Positions 21,255-32,739 of a stretch of 64,000 nucleotides of DNA are shown here, piece by piece. The number at the start of each line of letters is the position of its first letter. Within the stretch, counting starts at the first letter, position 1. Made by a program: the position numbers and the translations under genes. This stretch comes from Fistularia commersonii (lineage: Eukaryota > Chordata > Actinopteri > Syngnathiformes > Fistulariidae): the NCBI GenBank assembly GCA_037954325.1, contig JBBMNZ010000027.1, positions 3,265,501-3,329,500 of the forward strand, given 5' to 3'. Below the pieces are notes generated by a model. That model worked only from the letters and a program-made list of their open reading frames with translations, was not told the DNA's origin and did not search any database.

Positions 21255-21811
21255 GTTAATCTCAATAAATAAATGAATTGAAAAAGAAATAACTAGGCAA
21301 ATAAATCGCTGAAAGAATTATCTTCTGGGTGGGTCTGTTTTTATAATATCTCCCCTTAATGCATTCTTTAAAATAAGAAAGTAAATAAAGCAAACATTGC
21401 ATACTGTATGTTATCAGGAAATTGATGGATATTTTCATGCCTGCATAGAAACTTGTCATTTAATTAGATTCAAATATCAAAGAATTTATGTGCATAGAAT
21501 TGCCCATCGGAACAAATATAGTTTATTCTGATTCTGATTGTGATATCTATATTTATGTGTGGGTGTATGCATGCATATAAATATGTACGTAAGCATATGT
21601 ACATGCATATTTACACACACACACATATATCTGTGTGTTCTTATATTTAGTTATTACATGAAGAGAAGAAAAATGTGCTAATTTTGATATATGTAGATAT
21701 CTTTACTATAAATGCACACACACAGACACACATATATAAACACTTATATAGTTTTATATGCTGGTGCGATTGTGTATCTGTGACTTGTCTAGGGATTTAT
21801 TTTATATAATC
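21255..21811. other. AT-rich, TA/TG/CA-speckled DNA
   Basis: Very AT-rich with short CA, TG and TATA runs (for example 21614-21630, 21715-21740). No gene is seen. Confidence 0.6.
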
Positions 21812-21917
<106 letters not shown>

Positions 21918-21989
21918 GTGTGTTCGTGTGTGCAATAGATGTATTACATAATGTTATAGAGTACACTGTGTATTTCCTCAGCCTGTGAC

Positions 21990-22270
21990 AGAAAGCATGC
22001 TGTTCTCTCAGGTCAGCGGTGCATTCTGGACAAACCCAATGCAGCGGTGTGACGCTGGAGCCCGAGGGTTTCCCCTGCCGGCTGCAGCTGCTGGTAAAAC
22101 TCCAGAGGAGATAAAGAGCAACCAAGGCAGCCGAGTCAATCCAGTGCATGTTTGAATGGCTGACCATGTTAAGCTCCTAAAGCGGGCATTAATCCAGGAT
22201 TTTAAGAGCAGAGTTAAGTTTGGCACATTATCGTGGCGAGGCCCGGACCTCAGACAGAGTTTAATCACTG
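21990..22270. promoter_or_regulatory. Strong conserved-element-like block
   Basis: Repeat-free unique sequence between two arrays, with GCGGGCATTAATCC, AGCAGCTGCAGCC-type E-boxes and a GTTTAATCAC end. The sharp boundary with the microsatellites on both sides suggests selective protection from repeats. Confidence 0.42.
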
Positions 22271-22293
22271 TGGTGGGGCACTGTCCGCCTCAG

Positions 22294-22332
22294 GCGCGCG
22301 CACACACACACACACACACACACATCCACACA

Positions 22333-22367
<35 letters not shown>
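22294..22367. repeat. (CG)-(CA)n array
   Basis: GCGCGC leads into CA with CATC and CCCA interruptions; Z-DNA-prone. Confidence 0.95.
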
Positions 22368-22370
<3 letters not shown>

Positions 22371-22379
22371 ACATCAACA

Positions 22380-23120
22380 GGCTAAATAACAGCAACCATC
22401 ATTTAAAACATCAGAAATCCCTAATATATCTCGCGATTTCATTGGCAATTTTTACTTTGCACTTATTTAATTAGCATAGATAGCGTTGCTGTTTTCTCCA
22501 GGAAAAATCCACTTTAGATACAACATCCTGGCATCATTCGGCAGGGGTAGGAGCTCTGGCGGAGCCTGCGTGACCCCTCTGGCCAGGCCTGCGTCCTGGC
22601 ATCGGCCTCGCCCCTCCAGATGCACACAGGCCAGACCAGAGCGGGGCGCGCAGAGCGTTCACTGTTGCACTCGACTCCAGATGCACAGAGGCCGGCTCAG
22701 ATGATCACCTCAGATAGCAGTGCACACAGACAAACATATTAAGAGCTGACAGCTCCTGACAATGGTTTTAGCATCGCCGGGTTTTAGCAGAACGAACCAG
22801 ACCGCTTCCACAAACAAGTTTACACACGCACGCACCATCCTGGGAGGGTGGGGGCGGGGGGTCAAGGTTGAGGCCTGGATGGCTGACTCTAGGAGGCCGG
22901 TTGTGTGTTTTGGCTGTTGGGGAATATTAGCGGCAGTGTTTTGACTGCGCGGCGGAGAAGCCGAGCGTCGTCTTACATATGAAAAAATACCAGAAGCTGT
23001 TGGGAAAATAGAGGAAATGAAACGGCGTCTGGATGATGAGAGGGCGCGGGCCGGCTTTGCGGTGGCCATCTGTTTTGCTCCTCGCAAAGACGCCTGTAAA
23101 CACATACGTATGTGGAGACG
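22380..23120. promoter_or_regulatory. Possible regulatory block
   Basis: 22390-22500 is AT-rich with CCTAATATATC, TTCATTGGCAATT and TTATTTAATTAGCAT. 22550-22720 contains two similar copies of a C/T-rich 'CAGATGCACA(C/G)AGGCC' word. The remainder is unassigned. Confidence 0.35.
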
Positions 23121-23155
23121 CACACACACACTTACACACAAACACGCACACGCAC
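23121..23155. repeat. Interrupted (CA)n
   Basis: CA with TTACA, AACA and CGCA interruptions. Confidence 0.85.
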
Positions 23156-23159
23156 GCCG

Positions 23160-24970
23160 TCAGCTCAATCAACATGTCAGCTCTCATTCACGTCTCGACA
23201 CTCATTCCGCCTCTGTCACGGGCGCAGCAGCAGATGAAACACCGCATAGCTAACACACGTGCACTCAAGAGCAGTCTCACAAGATGGTGGGAATACCTGG
23301 CCCTTCCTACGTGGGGTTTATGAAGCTCGGAATATGGAACATCGCTCTTCATTCTCCCGACACTCTCCCTGCATCTATTTCACCTTTCGCACAGACAAGG
23401 GCAGTTGCCGATGCTTATGAAAGCGTTATATAACGTTTGGATTTCATCTTTAATCAAGTTTCTAATTCTGACCCCTCCTGATCCTGCGTCCTCTTCCCAA
23501 CACAGCCTGTAACTATTTTTCATTCGTGCTGCTCTTCAGCGTATGATTAAGGTCTGGTTGGGGGTCTAATTAAAGGACAGAGAATGGCTGGATAAGATTT
23601 AGAGCATGACCCTCGCTTTGGGTTCAGACGAGGAGAAAGAGGACGCTGGCATTTTTTTTTTTTTTTTGAAATAGTACAAATGAGGGATGAACAGCTGTTA
23701 CCGGCTGCGACATCCGTCAAAAACAGCAGCGTCGACTTCCACGCTCCTGGATTTACACCCCTGAATTTGACATCCTGTGATATCACACATCCTGTGGTCA
23801 TGATTTTAACGGTGGCCAGAAACCACTCAGTGTTTTCATGCCTTATATTTAAAAAGCTATCTTGTTTTGTTTTTTTTTCCCGGGAGGGGAAGCTGTCTAT
23901 CCCTGGTCTTGGTCGCGGCCTTCCTCTTGAACTCAGACAAACGCCAGTGAAGCCCCCCAAACCCCCGTCCATGACCGCCTGTAACGCTATCACTGTGACG
24001 AAAAACACCCTGAGAACGCACACTCACATGCAAGGTCACAGCTACACATGGTGGCCGGTTTATTTTGGGGGCACCTGGAAAATAAATACTTCCATCCAAC
24101 GGCTCTGTTAGAAGTAATCCAGAAACCTGATTTTTTTTTTTTCTTGGTTGTATTCTGTATGTGATTCCTCTAGAAAATTGCAACCGGCGTTTAAAAATGG
24201 GATTCTCTGGAACACACGCGCACATACATACACACAATAGCTGACCGCTGGAGTTAATTTTGTTCCAGCAGTGGCAAAATAAACAGCCTTAGAGTCCACT
24301 CTCATCTGAATGAAACATATTTGATATTTTGAACACCTGCCCTGGAGCCATGTCAGTGCTGAGTGGATAGATAATTCTCCAATTAACACTTGTCCACTCA
24401 AAAAAAATAAATCCACACATTAATACTAGGGGAGCTGCTTTGCATGGTATTGGGGTTTGTATGTGTGTGTGTGTTTCAGTGAGTATGAGTAAGTGAGGGA
24501 GTTAGTGAGAGAGTCCAAATGGATTTCAGCTCAGGAATAAATCACTGTCGCCACAGAAACGGGCCGACAGCCGTGATGGATGGCTGAAATTTTTGTGTTG
24601 ATGTCTTTAGTATTGCTGACAATTTGGTCGTCCGCGCTTTTCCACTTCTCGTGCACGTGTGTGGCTAAAACGCCAGGAGAACACACCGGCTTCGGGAGTT
24701 GGGTCGGGGGGGGGTTGGATACACAGCCTCGCAACTGCACTCGTCTTTGTGAAGAAAAGAAAAAAAAAGAATTCCTTTGCACGCAGAAAGAATCTATCGC
24801 CTTTCCCTCCTTTTAAAAGAGATAAACAGGTATTTCTATAAATGCACATGCAAATTTTGCCAAAAACAATTATATCACTACTGAACATATACATGAATAT
24901 ATAGAAATACATTTGAAAAGAAAACGCCATGCATTAGAGCATAAAATAAAAATAAAAACTAGGACAGCAA
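23160..24970. other. Unassigned non-coding
   Basis: T15 near 23653-23667, T runs near 23871 and 24131, TG near 24460-24475. Many 60-158-codon open frames overlap on both strands, which argues against coding. No gene, SINE or clear enhancer block recognised. Confidence 0.45.
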
Positions 24971-24973
24971 CAT

Positions 24974-24975
<2 letters not shown>

Positions 24976-25007
<32 letters not shown>

Positions 25008-25063
25008 TATATGTGTGTGTGTTTTTATATGTGTGTGTGTATGTTTGTATGTGTATGTGTGTG
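24976..25063. repeat. Compound (TG)n array
   Basis: TG runs separated twice by TTTTTATA, then TATG units. Confidence 0.95.
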
Positions 25064-25200
25064 CACTTTGCTCACATGGTCACATGGTCTTTCTGCACCT
25101 GTCTGCAATGATGCCTCTCATTGGCCGATATTCCACCACGTGACACGGTGACTGTTAGGTACGTTTGAAAAACACACAGTGACTGGTGAATTTTCCCAAC

Positions 25201-25213
25201 TGTGTGTGTTGTT

Positions 25214-25249
<36 letters not shown>
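25201..25249. repeat. T35 homopolymer after (TG)n
   Basis: Thirty-five uninterrupted T (25215-25249). Exact length is prone to sequencing error. Confidence 0.9.
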
Positions 25250-25251
<2 letters not shown>

Positions 25252-25360
25252 AAACCCCCCTCCATCATGTTTCATTTTATCGGCCCGGTCGAGAAGACGC
25301 TGAAATGAAGTGACATTCCACAGCCCCATCATCATCATCAGCGGCAGCAGAAACAACGGC

Positions 25361-25387
25361 ATCTCTCTCTCCTTCTCTCTCTCTCTT

Positions 25388-25420
<33 letters not shown>

Positions 25421-25426
25421 CACACA

Positions 25427-25475
<49 letters not shown>
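25361..25475. repeat. (CT)n-(CA)n compound array
   Basis: CT-rich part to about 25406, then about 34 CA units with one TCA break. Confidence 0.97.
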
Positions 25476-25477
<2 letters not shown>

Positions 25478-25479
25478 CT

Positions 25480-26180
25480 TGACTGCTACTGTATAAACCG
25501 CAGTGTCCCAAAATAAAATGCTTGCACAGTATTATCCATAAAGTTATGTAAACACAAGAACATTGTTCACCCTTTCACACACAGACACACACAGACACAC
25601 ACACACACACACAACTTGGGAGTTGGGCCGCTCCAAGCCAAGCATCTCACCACATGCTGTGCTTCCCTCTGCTCTCACATGGGCAGGATGAAATCAGAGC
25701 ACACTTCCAACAAACTTACAAAGAATCAATACTTTCTCCAGCAAAGCACCCACAGCCTCAGCCTCAGCCTCAGTCCCGGCTCCACACTAACTGCAGTCAA
25801 GTGCTGGAGAGTCAAACACAGGAATCCACATAGCAAATACTAAAAAAAAAATAATTAAAAAAAAAAAAAAAAAAAAAAAGGATTTACTGACCTTACTGTC
25901 TCTCTTCCTCTCCTTCCTCTGTGCCGTCGAGTGCACTCTTTCTCCTCTGCTGGTACTTGTCCTCTAAACCTTTAGTCTTAGTAAGTCATGCAAGAGCTGC
26001 CTGCTGCTCCTGCTCAGCTCTACGCTACTGTATTAGTCTGATTTCACACTCTGCAGCCTAGCCTCCTGTCCTGAAGGGGGACGGGGAATGTGCTGCTTAT
26101 TTAGAAGCCGCCGCGCAGTACCTGGGCTTGTAGGCAGCTGTTTAAAGCACGAGGCAACATCCAGGGTGCATAATAGCCCC
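25480..26180. other. Unassigned, with small arrays
   Basis: CA/CAGA at 25576-25613; CAGCCT units near 25750-25772; A-rich run at 25842-25879. 26040-26170 is smoother and could be regulatory. No gene is seen. Confidence 0.45.
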
Positions 26181-26189
26181 TCTTCCTTA

Positions 26190-26229
26190 CACACACACAC
26201 ACATTTCTCTCTCCCCTTTTCCTCGCTCA

Positions 26230-26263
<34 letters not shown>

Positions 26264-26400
26264 CTGGCTGGCTCTCACAAGATAGGCAAAGAAACACGCG
26301 TGTGCACGCACGCATGCACGCGAGCAAAGTGAAATGCACACACGTGTAAGGTCTCTCTACCTTGGATGGGATAGCAGGCAGTGTGAGAACACACACACGG
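26190..26400. repeat. Cluster of (CA)n arrays
   Basis: CA at 26191-26203 and 26231-26260, then CGCACGCATGCACGCG-type alternating sequence to 26345 and a last short CA run near 26390. Confidence 0.88.
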
Positions 26401-26526
26401 GAAGATTGAGATGGGCTGGCTGCTCCGTTCAGTCTCCTTCTCTCTAAGTGTTTAGAAGACAATTTCAACAAGGGATTGCTCCCAATCTACTAGGGTGATC
26501 CACATGGATGAGTTATAATTTGCTTG

Positions 26527-26596
26527 CCACTCTCTCCCTCTCTCCCGCCCCCCCTCTACTTCTTCTTCTTCTTCTCTCTCTCTCTCTCTCTCTCAC
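26527..26596 (+). repeat. Pyrimidine strand (CTT)n-(CT)n
   Basis: Nearly pure C/T over 70 bases with TTC and CT arrays; H-DNA-prone. Confidence 0.9.
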
Positions 26597-26599
26597 TCT

Positions 26600-26995
26600 T
26601 TCGCTCTCAAGCTCGTTGTTTTAGCCTATTATCGAGCCGTCGCTGCTCTCGGTCGAGGAGGAAAGGCTTCCCCTTCTCCAAGCCCGCGTTTCTGGTCTCT
26701 CTCGGTGAGCGGGAGATGGGGCCGAAGAATGACTCCACCTGAATGCGTATTAGTGAAATGCATTATTTATTGCAAAGCTGCATTCATTTTTTTTTCTCCC
26801 CCCCCCCCCTCCTTTCCCTGATATGCCGGTGGACATGCGGGGGGAAGGGAGCAACAGTGGCGGATACATCAGCAATGAAGGGGTGCATGTGTGATGTGTA
26901 TATGTTTTGGGGGGAGGCGGGGTCAGCCGTTGGGGGTAGGGATGAGGGGTCAGGATTTGGCATGGTGGGGGTCTAAAGGGAGGTGAAAAGGATGC
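26600..26995. other. Unassigned, G-rich strand
   Basis: C10 near 26800. G-rich plus strand at 26830-26975 with repeated GGGG runs. ATGCGTATTAGTGAAATGCATTATTTATTGC near 26742-26773 looks regulatory. No gene is supported. Confidence 0.42.
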
Positions 26996-26999
26996 ATAC

Positions 27000-27490
27000 A
27001 ATATGATTTTAATGCATATATTTATTCAGTGACTGGGATTGCCCCCCGGTCCGGGGTAATTCTGAGTGGCAAAACGAGCGGTCTTCATTGCAAAGTCTGA
27101 GCCCGTCTATCTGCCTGCACATCTGTCTGCGGTGATGAGCAGGGGAAGAGCGGGAGAGGGGAGGAGACGACCATAAATGTGGGATAAATCAGAAATACAT
27201 ATTTGGATGTCTTCTGAAAGTGTGTTTTCTCTATGATCCGGGAAATTACACGGCCAGTTAAATTCAAATGTGAGGTAAATTTATGACGCTGCTCATTCAT
27301 TTGAGATTATTTTCAGCCTGTTTCAAAAGTTAATTATGTAATCACTCACATTAAGCAGAGGAAAACACAAGGGCTTTGTTGAGAACGCGATATCGAACGA
27401 GTGACATCAAATGGATGATTGCTGCCCAAAATCACATTGTTTATGTAAACTGAACCCATTATTTATGAGATCATATTACACATTAAGTAA
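27000..27490. promoter_or_regulatory. Strong conserved-element-like block
   Basis: GATTTTAATGCATATATTTATTC at the start. 27230-27420 is smooth, with AGTTAATTATGTAATCAC, GGTAAATTTATGACGC and GAGTGACATCAAATGG. A good enhancer candidate. Confidence 0.45.
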
Positions 27491-27838
27491 TTCATAAACA
27501 TGAGATAATATCAGACATGGGCTTCTCATATATCTCTTTTATTTTCACTTTATGTCTATAATAATAGGTGAGATAGATAAAAAAAAAATCAAATAAATGA
27601 AATATGCTATGTGGTCAATTGTTTTTTTCTAATCACTAGTTATAGTAATTGGCAGCAGTAAGCATGCAAGGAGAAAACAATGAATACATTTATTAATTAA
27701 TGAATTAATTAACTAAGAATAATTAATAAATCCATGCATAAAATAATTAACAAATAAAATACGGAAAGTTGTAATTAAGAGCATGGATGTAAGAAAAGTG
27801 AAAAAAAGAAACCATCAATTAATTTGGTGCAGAGAACA
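27491..27838. other. AT-rich low-complexity DNA
   Basis: Dense ATTAATTAATG and AATAATTAATAA words near 27690-27780; likely drift-rich spacer. No gene is seen. Confidence 0.6.
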
Positions 27839-27839
27839 T

Positions 27840-27965
27840 AAAATCATATTGACATACATGAGCTTTGGATCGGGTTGCCTTTAATTGGATTACATCCAGT
27901 TGCACACTAAGTTAATATTCATGGTGCGGTCCGAGTCCAAAATGGAAAAGTTGATCAGAAGGGGC
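27840..27965. promoter_or_regulatory. Small candidate regulatory block
   Basis: GCCTTTAATTGGATTACATCC and GTTAATATTCATGG within about 100 smooth bases just before a microsatellite. Confidence 0.4.
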
Positions 27966-27978
27966 TCACACATCACTC

Positions 27979-27993
27979 TTTCTCTCTCTCTCA

Positions 27994-28044
<51 letters not shown>
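27979..28044. repeat. (CT)n-(CA)n array
   Basis: CT to 27992, then CA with one AAA interruption. Confidence 0.96.
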
Positions 28045-28049
28045 TGTGA

Positions 28050-28960
28050 CATGTCTGTGTGTCTAAGACCGTCCTTGAGGCCTAGTTTTGCAAACTTTAA
28101 ATGAATTAAACCTATATAATATTGAACCATAAATATAGTTGCTGCCCTTTTTGAGACCCCGTGTGCGTGGAGGGTGCAAGCAGCCAAGAAGTCAAGGATG
28201 CAGGGCCTGGAGGGGCCGGGTGGAGGGGCCGGGCGGGGGACTTAGCGGCTGGAAATGACTGTGTAAGCTGGAGTTGCCACAATGGTCAACAGGCAACTGC
28301 AGTCTGCACCCATGGGAGCAGCCAGCCGGGCAGGAGTCATGGCTGAAGAGTGGACCCTGTCAGCACTCCCAGCAACCCCCCCCCAACCCCATCCCCCTGA
28401 CCGCTCGGGCAGGAGGAAAACATCACAGAATTCCAGCCAGCCCAGAGAGTCATCAGGTGCCACGGCTGCTCTTTACAAATATTCATAATTGTCTCAACAG
28501 CGCAATTAAAGCGACACGAACAAGCTTGAATCCTCCTCATCTTGCCTCAAATAACCACAATTAACCAGGCGCGGCGAACTTAATGTAAAAATCAACAAAA
28601 AATATTTTCTTCTTAATTGTGTGCACAATCGGCGGCGACGCGGGGGGCGCACGTGCAGCCCCTTCATAATACAAAGTCTAATTCAGTCTCCAGCTGTCTG
28701 CCCCATTAGAGCCTGTTATCAGCTTGGTCCTCAGCCACAGGATGCCCATCTACTGTACCTGTGAAAGGAAATGATGTGGCCCAGGGCCCAGTCAGGCTAT
28801 TCTATCACCACCATTAGGGCTTAAGCAGAGCTGGAAAATTACTCCATTGGCATTAAGAGTCCATCTCAATCATTTTAATACTATCATAATCATAAGAATT
28901 TCTAATATTATTTTTAAAAGCCTTGCTAAGAAAAGGACTTTCATTTCCTTTTGTTAACCA
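28050..28960. promoter_or_regulatory. Long conserved-element-like block
   Basis: About 900 bases with only small GC-rich interruptions (28205-28240, 28376-28400). Contains ACAAATATTCATAATTG, GCAATTAAAGCG, CCACAATTAACC, CTTCTTAATTGTG, CATTTTAATACTATC and CACCACCATTAGGG. Among the most extended candidate enhancer stretches in the window. Open frames across it are domainless. Confidence 0.48.
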
Positions 28961-29390
28961 TCTTAGAGGGGGGTGGGCCGGGCGGGGGAGGGTGTAGGGG
29001 GGGGACCTTCGAACTCCTCCGCTGTCACACACCCTTGTTCGTCTGCCAAGTCACAGTCAGAGAGTGGAATATAAAAAAGAAAATAGACCGGGAAGGTCAT
29101 TAATAAAGATTGTTCTGGTCTAAACACAACAGGGCTATTCAGCTGTGAGAACCCCCTTAACCTCCTCACCCGGCTCAGCCTGTCCATCTATGGATGCTAC
29201 ATAAAGACCCCCCTGCCCACCCACCCCGAGGGGGTTTTACTTTGTGACCTACATATTTCATACCTGAGGCTATAAACTGCCACGAAACAATGCACGAGTT
29301 TGATCCCATCTCTCCTCCTCTTCCTCTCCCTCTGTTTTTCAACTTTCAGTTTTTTTTTCCTGAACAGCATTATTATTATGTATTATTAAT
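28961..29390. promoter_or_regulatory. Possible regulatory block
   Basis: A G-rich strand at 28966-29006, then smooth sequence with AAGGTCATTAATAAAG and GATTGTTCTGG (29090-29120). Confidence 0.38.
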
Positions 29391-29810
29391 ATCTCTGAAT
29401 TATTACTCATTTCTCTCCTGAAAATGGAGTGCTTTAATTCACATTTGAAGTACTCATCAAGGCCGCTCAGCGAAATGAGTGCAGAAGGATACATTATATT
29501 TGCAAAAATGCAAAGGGGCGAATTAAAAATATATGGCAATGCTAAAATATTAACTATTAATTTCAAAAAGATAATTTGCCCTGAAAATCATTTTCCCTTT
29601 GCTTTTTTTTCGTTTTTGGAAAAATACATCTAGTGGATGCGGGCCTTTGAAATAATGTGCAATCACTTGTGCATTAAATGCGGCGAATATTAGGTTTCCA
29701 GTTCAAGGCTTCACCTCATCTGTTCTTCTCATGAAGGATGCAGCGACAAATCCATATCTACCGCACCATCAGATGGAGGCCCAGGCCACAATAGGGGAAA
29801 TGGAAATGCG
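29391..29810. promoter_or_regulatory. Strong conserved-element-like block
   Basis: AT-rich, unique. It has GTGCTTTAATTCAC, ATATTTGCAAAAATGCAAAGG, GGCGAATTAAAAATATATGG, CTATTAATTTC, AGATAATTTGCC and GCATTAAATGCGG. Paired ATTTGCA words suggest POU input. No long repeats inside. Confidence 0.47.
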
Positions 29811-29817
29811 CAAAATT

Positions 29818-29837
29818 AAAAAAAAAAAAAAAAAAAA
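29818..29837. repeat. Poly-A (20)
   Basis: Twenty A after AATTAA. Confidence 0.95.
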
Positions 29838-29839
29838 GG

Positions 29840-30368
29840 TCAAAGCATGATATCTTCAACCGCCTCCCATTCATTTCAGCATTTTTGACATTTATCTTTT
29901 TTATATAATTATTCCATTTGATTCTTTTTTTTATACAATGGTGAACTCTAATTCCCATGATCCCCCTTGAAAGCGTGACCTTGTGCTGTGTGACGGGAGA
30001 TAGCCGCAGCATGAAGACAGGATGCCACTTATCATCAAGGGACGAGGTGGCTGTTTAATTTCACACCACCAGTGGCTAAAACCCCTGTTAGTGTGGAGCA
30101 TCACAATGGCAGCTACACAGGGGGAGCAGATGTCCTAGTGAGGAAGGGGGGGGGGGGTGTAAAGGAGGGGGGAGGAGGTCGGGTAAGGGAGAAGGACAGG
30201 CGGGAGGAGGAAGACGGGTGCAAGAAAACTGTCTTTTTTGACGTGCACTCGGAGACAAATAACCTCAACTCTGACATATAAGCATGTTTTGGGGTGATAA
30301 ATACAGGAGGCGGGATGAGAACAAAGAGACGGGAAGTGGACCGGAATGAGCGGAGGTGAAGCCGCCGC
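29840..30368. other. Unassigned with purine-rich section
   Basis: 29930-30130 is ordinary. 30141-30230 is G/A-rich with G12 at 30146-30157. No gene is seen. Confidence 0.5.
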
Positions 30369-30369
30369 G

Positions 30370-30545
30370 GCCGGCGTGAGGGGGCTTCGGCTAGCGCAGC
30401 CGCACCGGAGAGGCCGATATTACTCAGGGGCCAATTGCTTTCTGAAGAGCTTTCCATTGTCTGCAGTGATGAACTTGAGCTCTGGCCTCCAACCCCGGGG
30501 TCTTTCTGTCTAATCCTGAGTGCCCCTGCCTCCCTCCTGCAGCCC
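30370..30545. promoter_or_regulatory. Small possible regulatory block
   Basis: 30415-30500 is smooth (GGCCAATTGC, TTTCCATTGTCTG). The CpG-rich head at 30360-30410 may be part of it. Confidence 0.33.
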
Positions 30546-30559
30546 CTCCCTTATGCCTT

Positions 30560-30574
30560 ACACAAACACAAACA

Positions 30575-30614
<40 letters not shown>
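30560..30614. repeat. (CA)n array
   Basis: CA with three AAACA interruptions on the left side. Confidence 0.95.
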
Positions 30615-30615
<1 letters not shown>

Positions 30616-30619
30616 CCAT

Positions 30620-31165
30620 GGACAGACATAACACCCTTTAACTGATGCCTGACATGACTGCAGGGCTGAACAGCGAAACCCCCCCCCGCACCCCTCCAAA
30701 CACAGTTGAATATAAAATGGAGTAATGAGCTGCACAAGAAAATGGCTTCCCTCTCAAACATGGCCGCTTACTGATGACCAAATGTAAGCCGGAGAGAAAA
30801 AGGTCACTTCTCTCATCTTTTTAGTTCCCCACCCCCCATCTATTATGCTGCTTTTTTTCTATTCTTTTTTTTTTCCTCCCCCTCTCTCTCTCCTTTTTTT
30901 TTTTTAATCTCTTGTGTCCCTCGCTAACACCTTCTATTTTCACTCCTTGGTCATTTTCCCCACCCAATTTCATATGCGGATGTGAAGGTGGGGTAGCGGG
31001 GGTTCTTATTTAAGAGACAAAGGAAAGGGATCTCGGGAAGAGACAGGTGGCTGCATCTGAGTGATGAGAACATTACGAAACCGAAAACCCGGGATCCAAA
31101 AACACGGACGGCGGTAAAAAAAAAACAACAAAAAAAGCAGAAAGGAAAATAAAAATAACCGTGTC
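30620..31165. other. Unassigned, T- and A-rich runs
   Basis: C7 near 30680, T-rich/C-rich strand 30810-30910, A-rich 31115-31160. No gene is seen. Confidence 0.5.
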
Positions 31166-31169
31166 CCTT

Positions 31170-31560
31170 CCCCTGTTTTTACAACTCAGCAGGAAAGCGA
31201 GCGAAGCCCACTCCCATCTCTCCCCCAGTATGATTTAAAATCCCCTCTGAGCGCCGCAGTCCAGTCAGATCCAGTACATTCATTTTTTCCCCTCACACAC
31301 ACCCCACCTGTGTCATTTCTCTCCATTTTCTGCATCGCCCGCTTATGCACAAAATGTCGGAGATGCATTCGGCCTGCTTGATTTCTATTTTCATAATATC
31401 CGAACATCGGGCGAAGAATGCGAATGTTTATTCAGCAGAATGGTGCATGGGTGCCGTGGCTCCTGGGGGACCGAAGCCCATGCTAAATCAGTAAATCACT
31501 CCATCTGGAAGATGAATGGTAAGTTTCGGAGTTCATTGCTTTTCGTCTCGGGCGAGTGGC
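31170..31560. promoter_or_regulatory. Candidate conserved regulatory block
   Basis: Smooth from about 31190 with TATGATTTAAAATCCCC, GCGAATGTTTATTCAGC and TAAATCAGTAAATCAC. GAATG|GTAAGT near 31515 is donor-like, but no acceptor or open frame makes an exon. Confidence 0.4.
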
Positions 31561-31564
31561 CAGT

Positions 31565-32275
31565 GCGGCGGCGGGCCCAGCAGGCTGGAGCGGAGGTGTC
31601 TGCTGATATGGATGGTTACAGAGGGATAATGAAGCGGCGACCTGGGTCCCAGCGATGTTGCGCTCACACCCGGTGTGTGTGTAAAGGGCCAGACGCCCTC
31701 ATTCGGAACCGCGGTGAAACCGGCCCGAGACAGACGTGCAGCCCAGTAGCTTCCTCCGTTGGCCACTGACTCAACAAATCTTTGGTCTTGTCTTTCCACT
31801 CCCAAACTGAACCTTTCCAACCGCCACTCTCTGTAGGCCAAGGAGGTAAAAAGAAATATGCAAGGCGCTTTATCTAAGGGATTCTCCACTGCGAGTCGGT
31901 GAGACACAAATCAACTTGTTCCTCCATCGTTTGTTATTACAATGAAACTGAGTTTATTTAATCATACTTATTTGTTACTATTTTGATAAAAGTATTAACA
32001 TTTAATTTAATATTTCTCCAGCGAGATCAAAAAATATACATATTCTTAAGCAGTTCTACTTGGACCCTAAGTTGATGCATAAAAGAAACCATGATATTTT
32101 GACTGTAGTTCATAGTTACCATCAGTATTTTTGACTGCTATTCAAGTTTACTGACATCTATACATCCTGATTAATGCACATCATTTAATTATATACTTAT
32201 AAAAATGTGACAACAGTCCAGGAACCCTTTCAGTCTAATGTCATACATTTTCAATTATTTGTAAAATAAAAATAT
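31565..32275. other. Unassigned non-coding
   Basis: Low stop density between 31533 and 31907 on both strands. AT-rich, featureless 31920-32270. No gene is supported. Confidence 0.5.
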
Positions 32276-32700
32276 GTGGGCAACACAATGGCGCGGTTGT
32301 TAGCACTTCTGCCCCGCAGCGAGTCAGTCCCTGGTTTGATTCCCACAGGGGAGCCTTCTATGCTGAATTTGCATGTTCTCTTGTGTCTGTGTGCGATTTT
32401 ACGGGTTCTCCGGTTCCCTCCCGCAGTGCAAAAACATGCTGGAGGTTCATGGGACACGCTAAATTTCGCAGATGTGTGAATGAGAGGATGAACGGTTGCG
32501 TGTCTCTACTGTAGATGTCCCCCCCCCCCCCCACCTAAACCCTGAGTGCTCGATAGGTAATGACTGAATTACAACTGCCAAAATGAGCATTAAAGAATCT
32601 GACCAGCCCGCTTTAAGCAGCACATCTTACCTGAGCACAGCTGGGATTGGCTCTACCCCACTGCAACCATGTGTGTCGACAGTGAATAAATGAATGAACT
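32276..32700 (+). mobile_element. tRNA-derived fish SINE, head and tail present
   Basis: A-box-like TGGCGCGGTTGTTAGC (32289-32304) and B-box GGTTTGATTCC (32333-32343) mark the tRNA-like RNA polymerase III head. The body carries the AAAACATGC and TTTGCATGTTCTC words common to this fish SINE. The tail AGCTGGGATTGGCTC (32639-32653) leads to AATAAATGAATGAA. A C14 run (32519-32532) and about 100 unmatched bases interrupt the body. The copy is degraded and certainly old. Confidence 0.75.
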
Positions 32701-32739
32701 GTAGTGAACTTGTTTTACCGAACAAACTGACAAGCGAGA

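Noticed and set aside
23547..24023. 158-codon minus-strand frame with a 143-codon plus frame opposite
   Set aside because: Open on both strands at once, with a poly-T run inside; typical chance pattern.
25072..25473. Cys-Val and Lys-rich minus-strand protein
   Set aside because: Translation of CA, CT and T35 simple repeats.
31440..31769. 109-codon plus frame following a possible leader
   Set aside because: The antisense strand is open as well; GTAAGT at 31519 would cut it early; no family.
32333..32343. B-box as a sign of a tRNA gene
   Set aside because: Same reasoning; the following body words are those of a fish SINE family.
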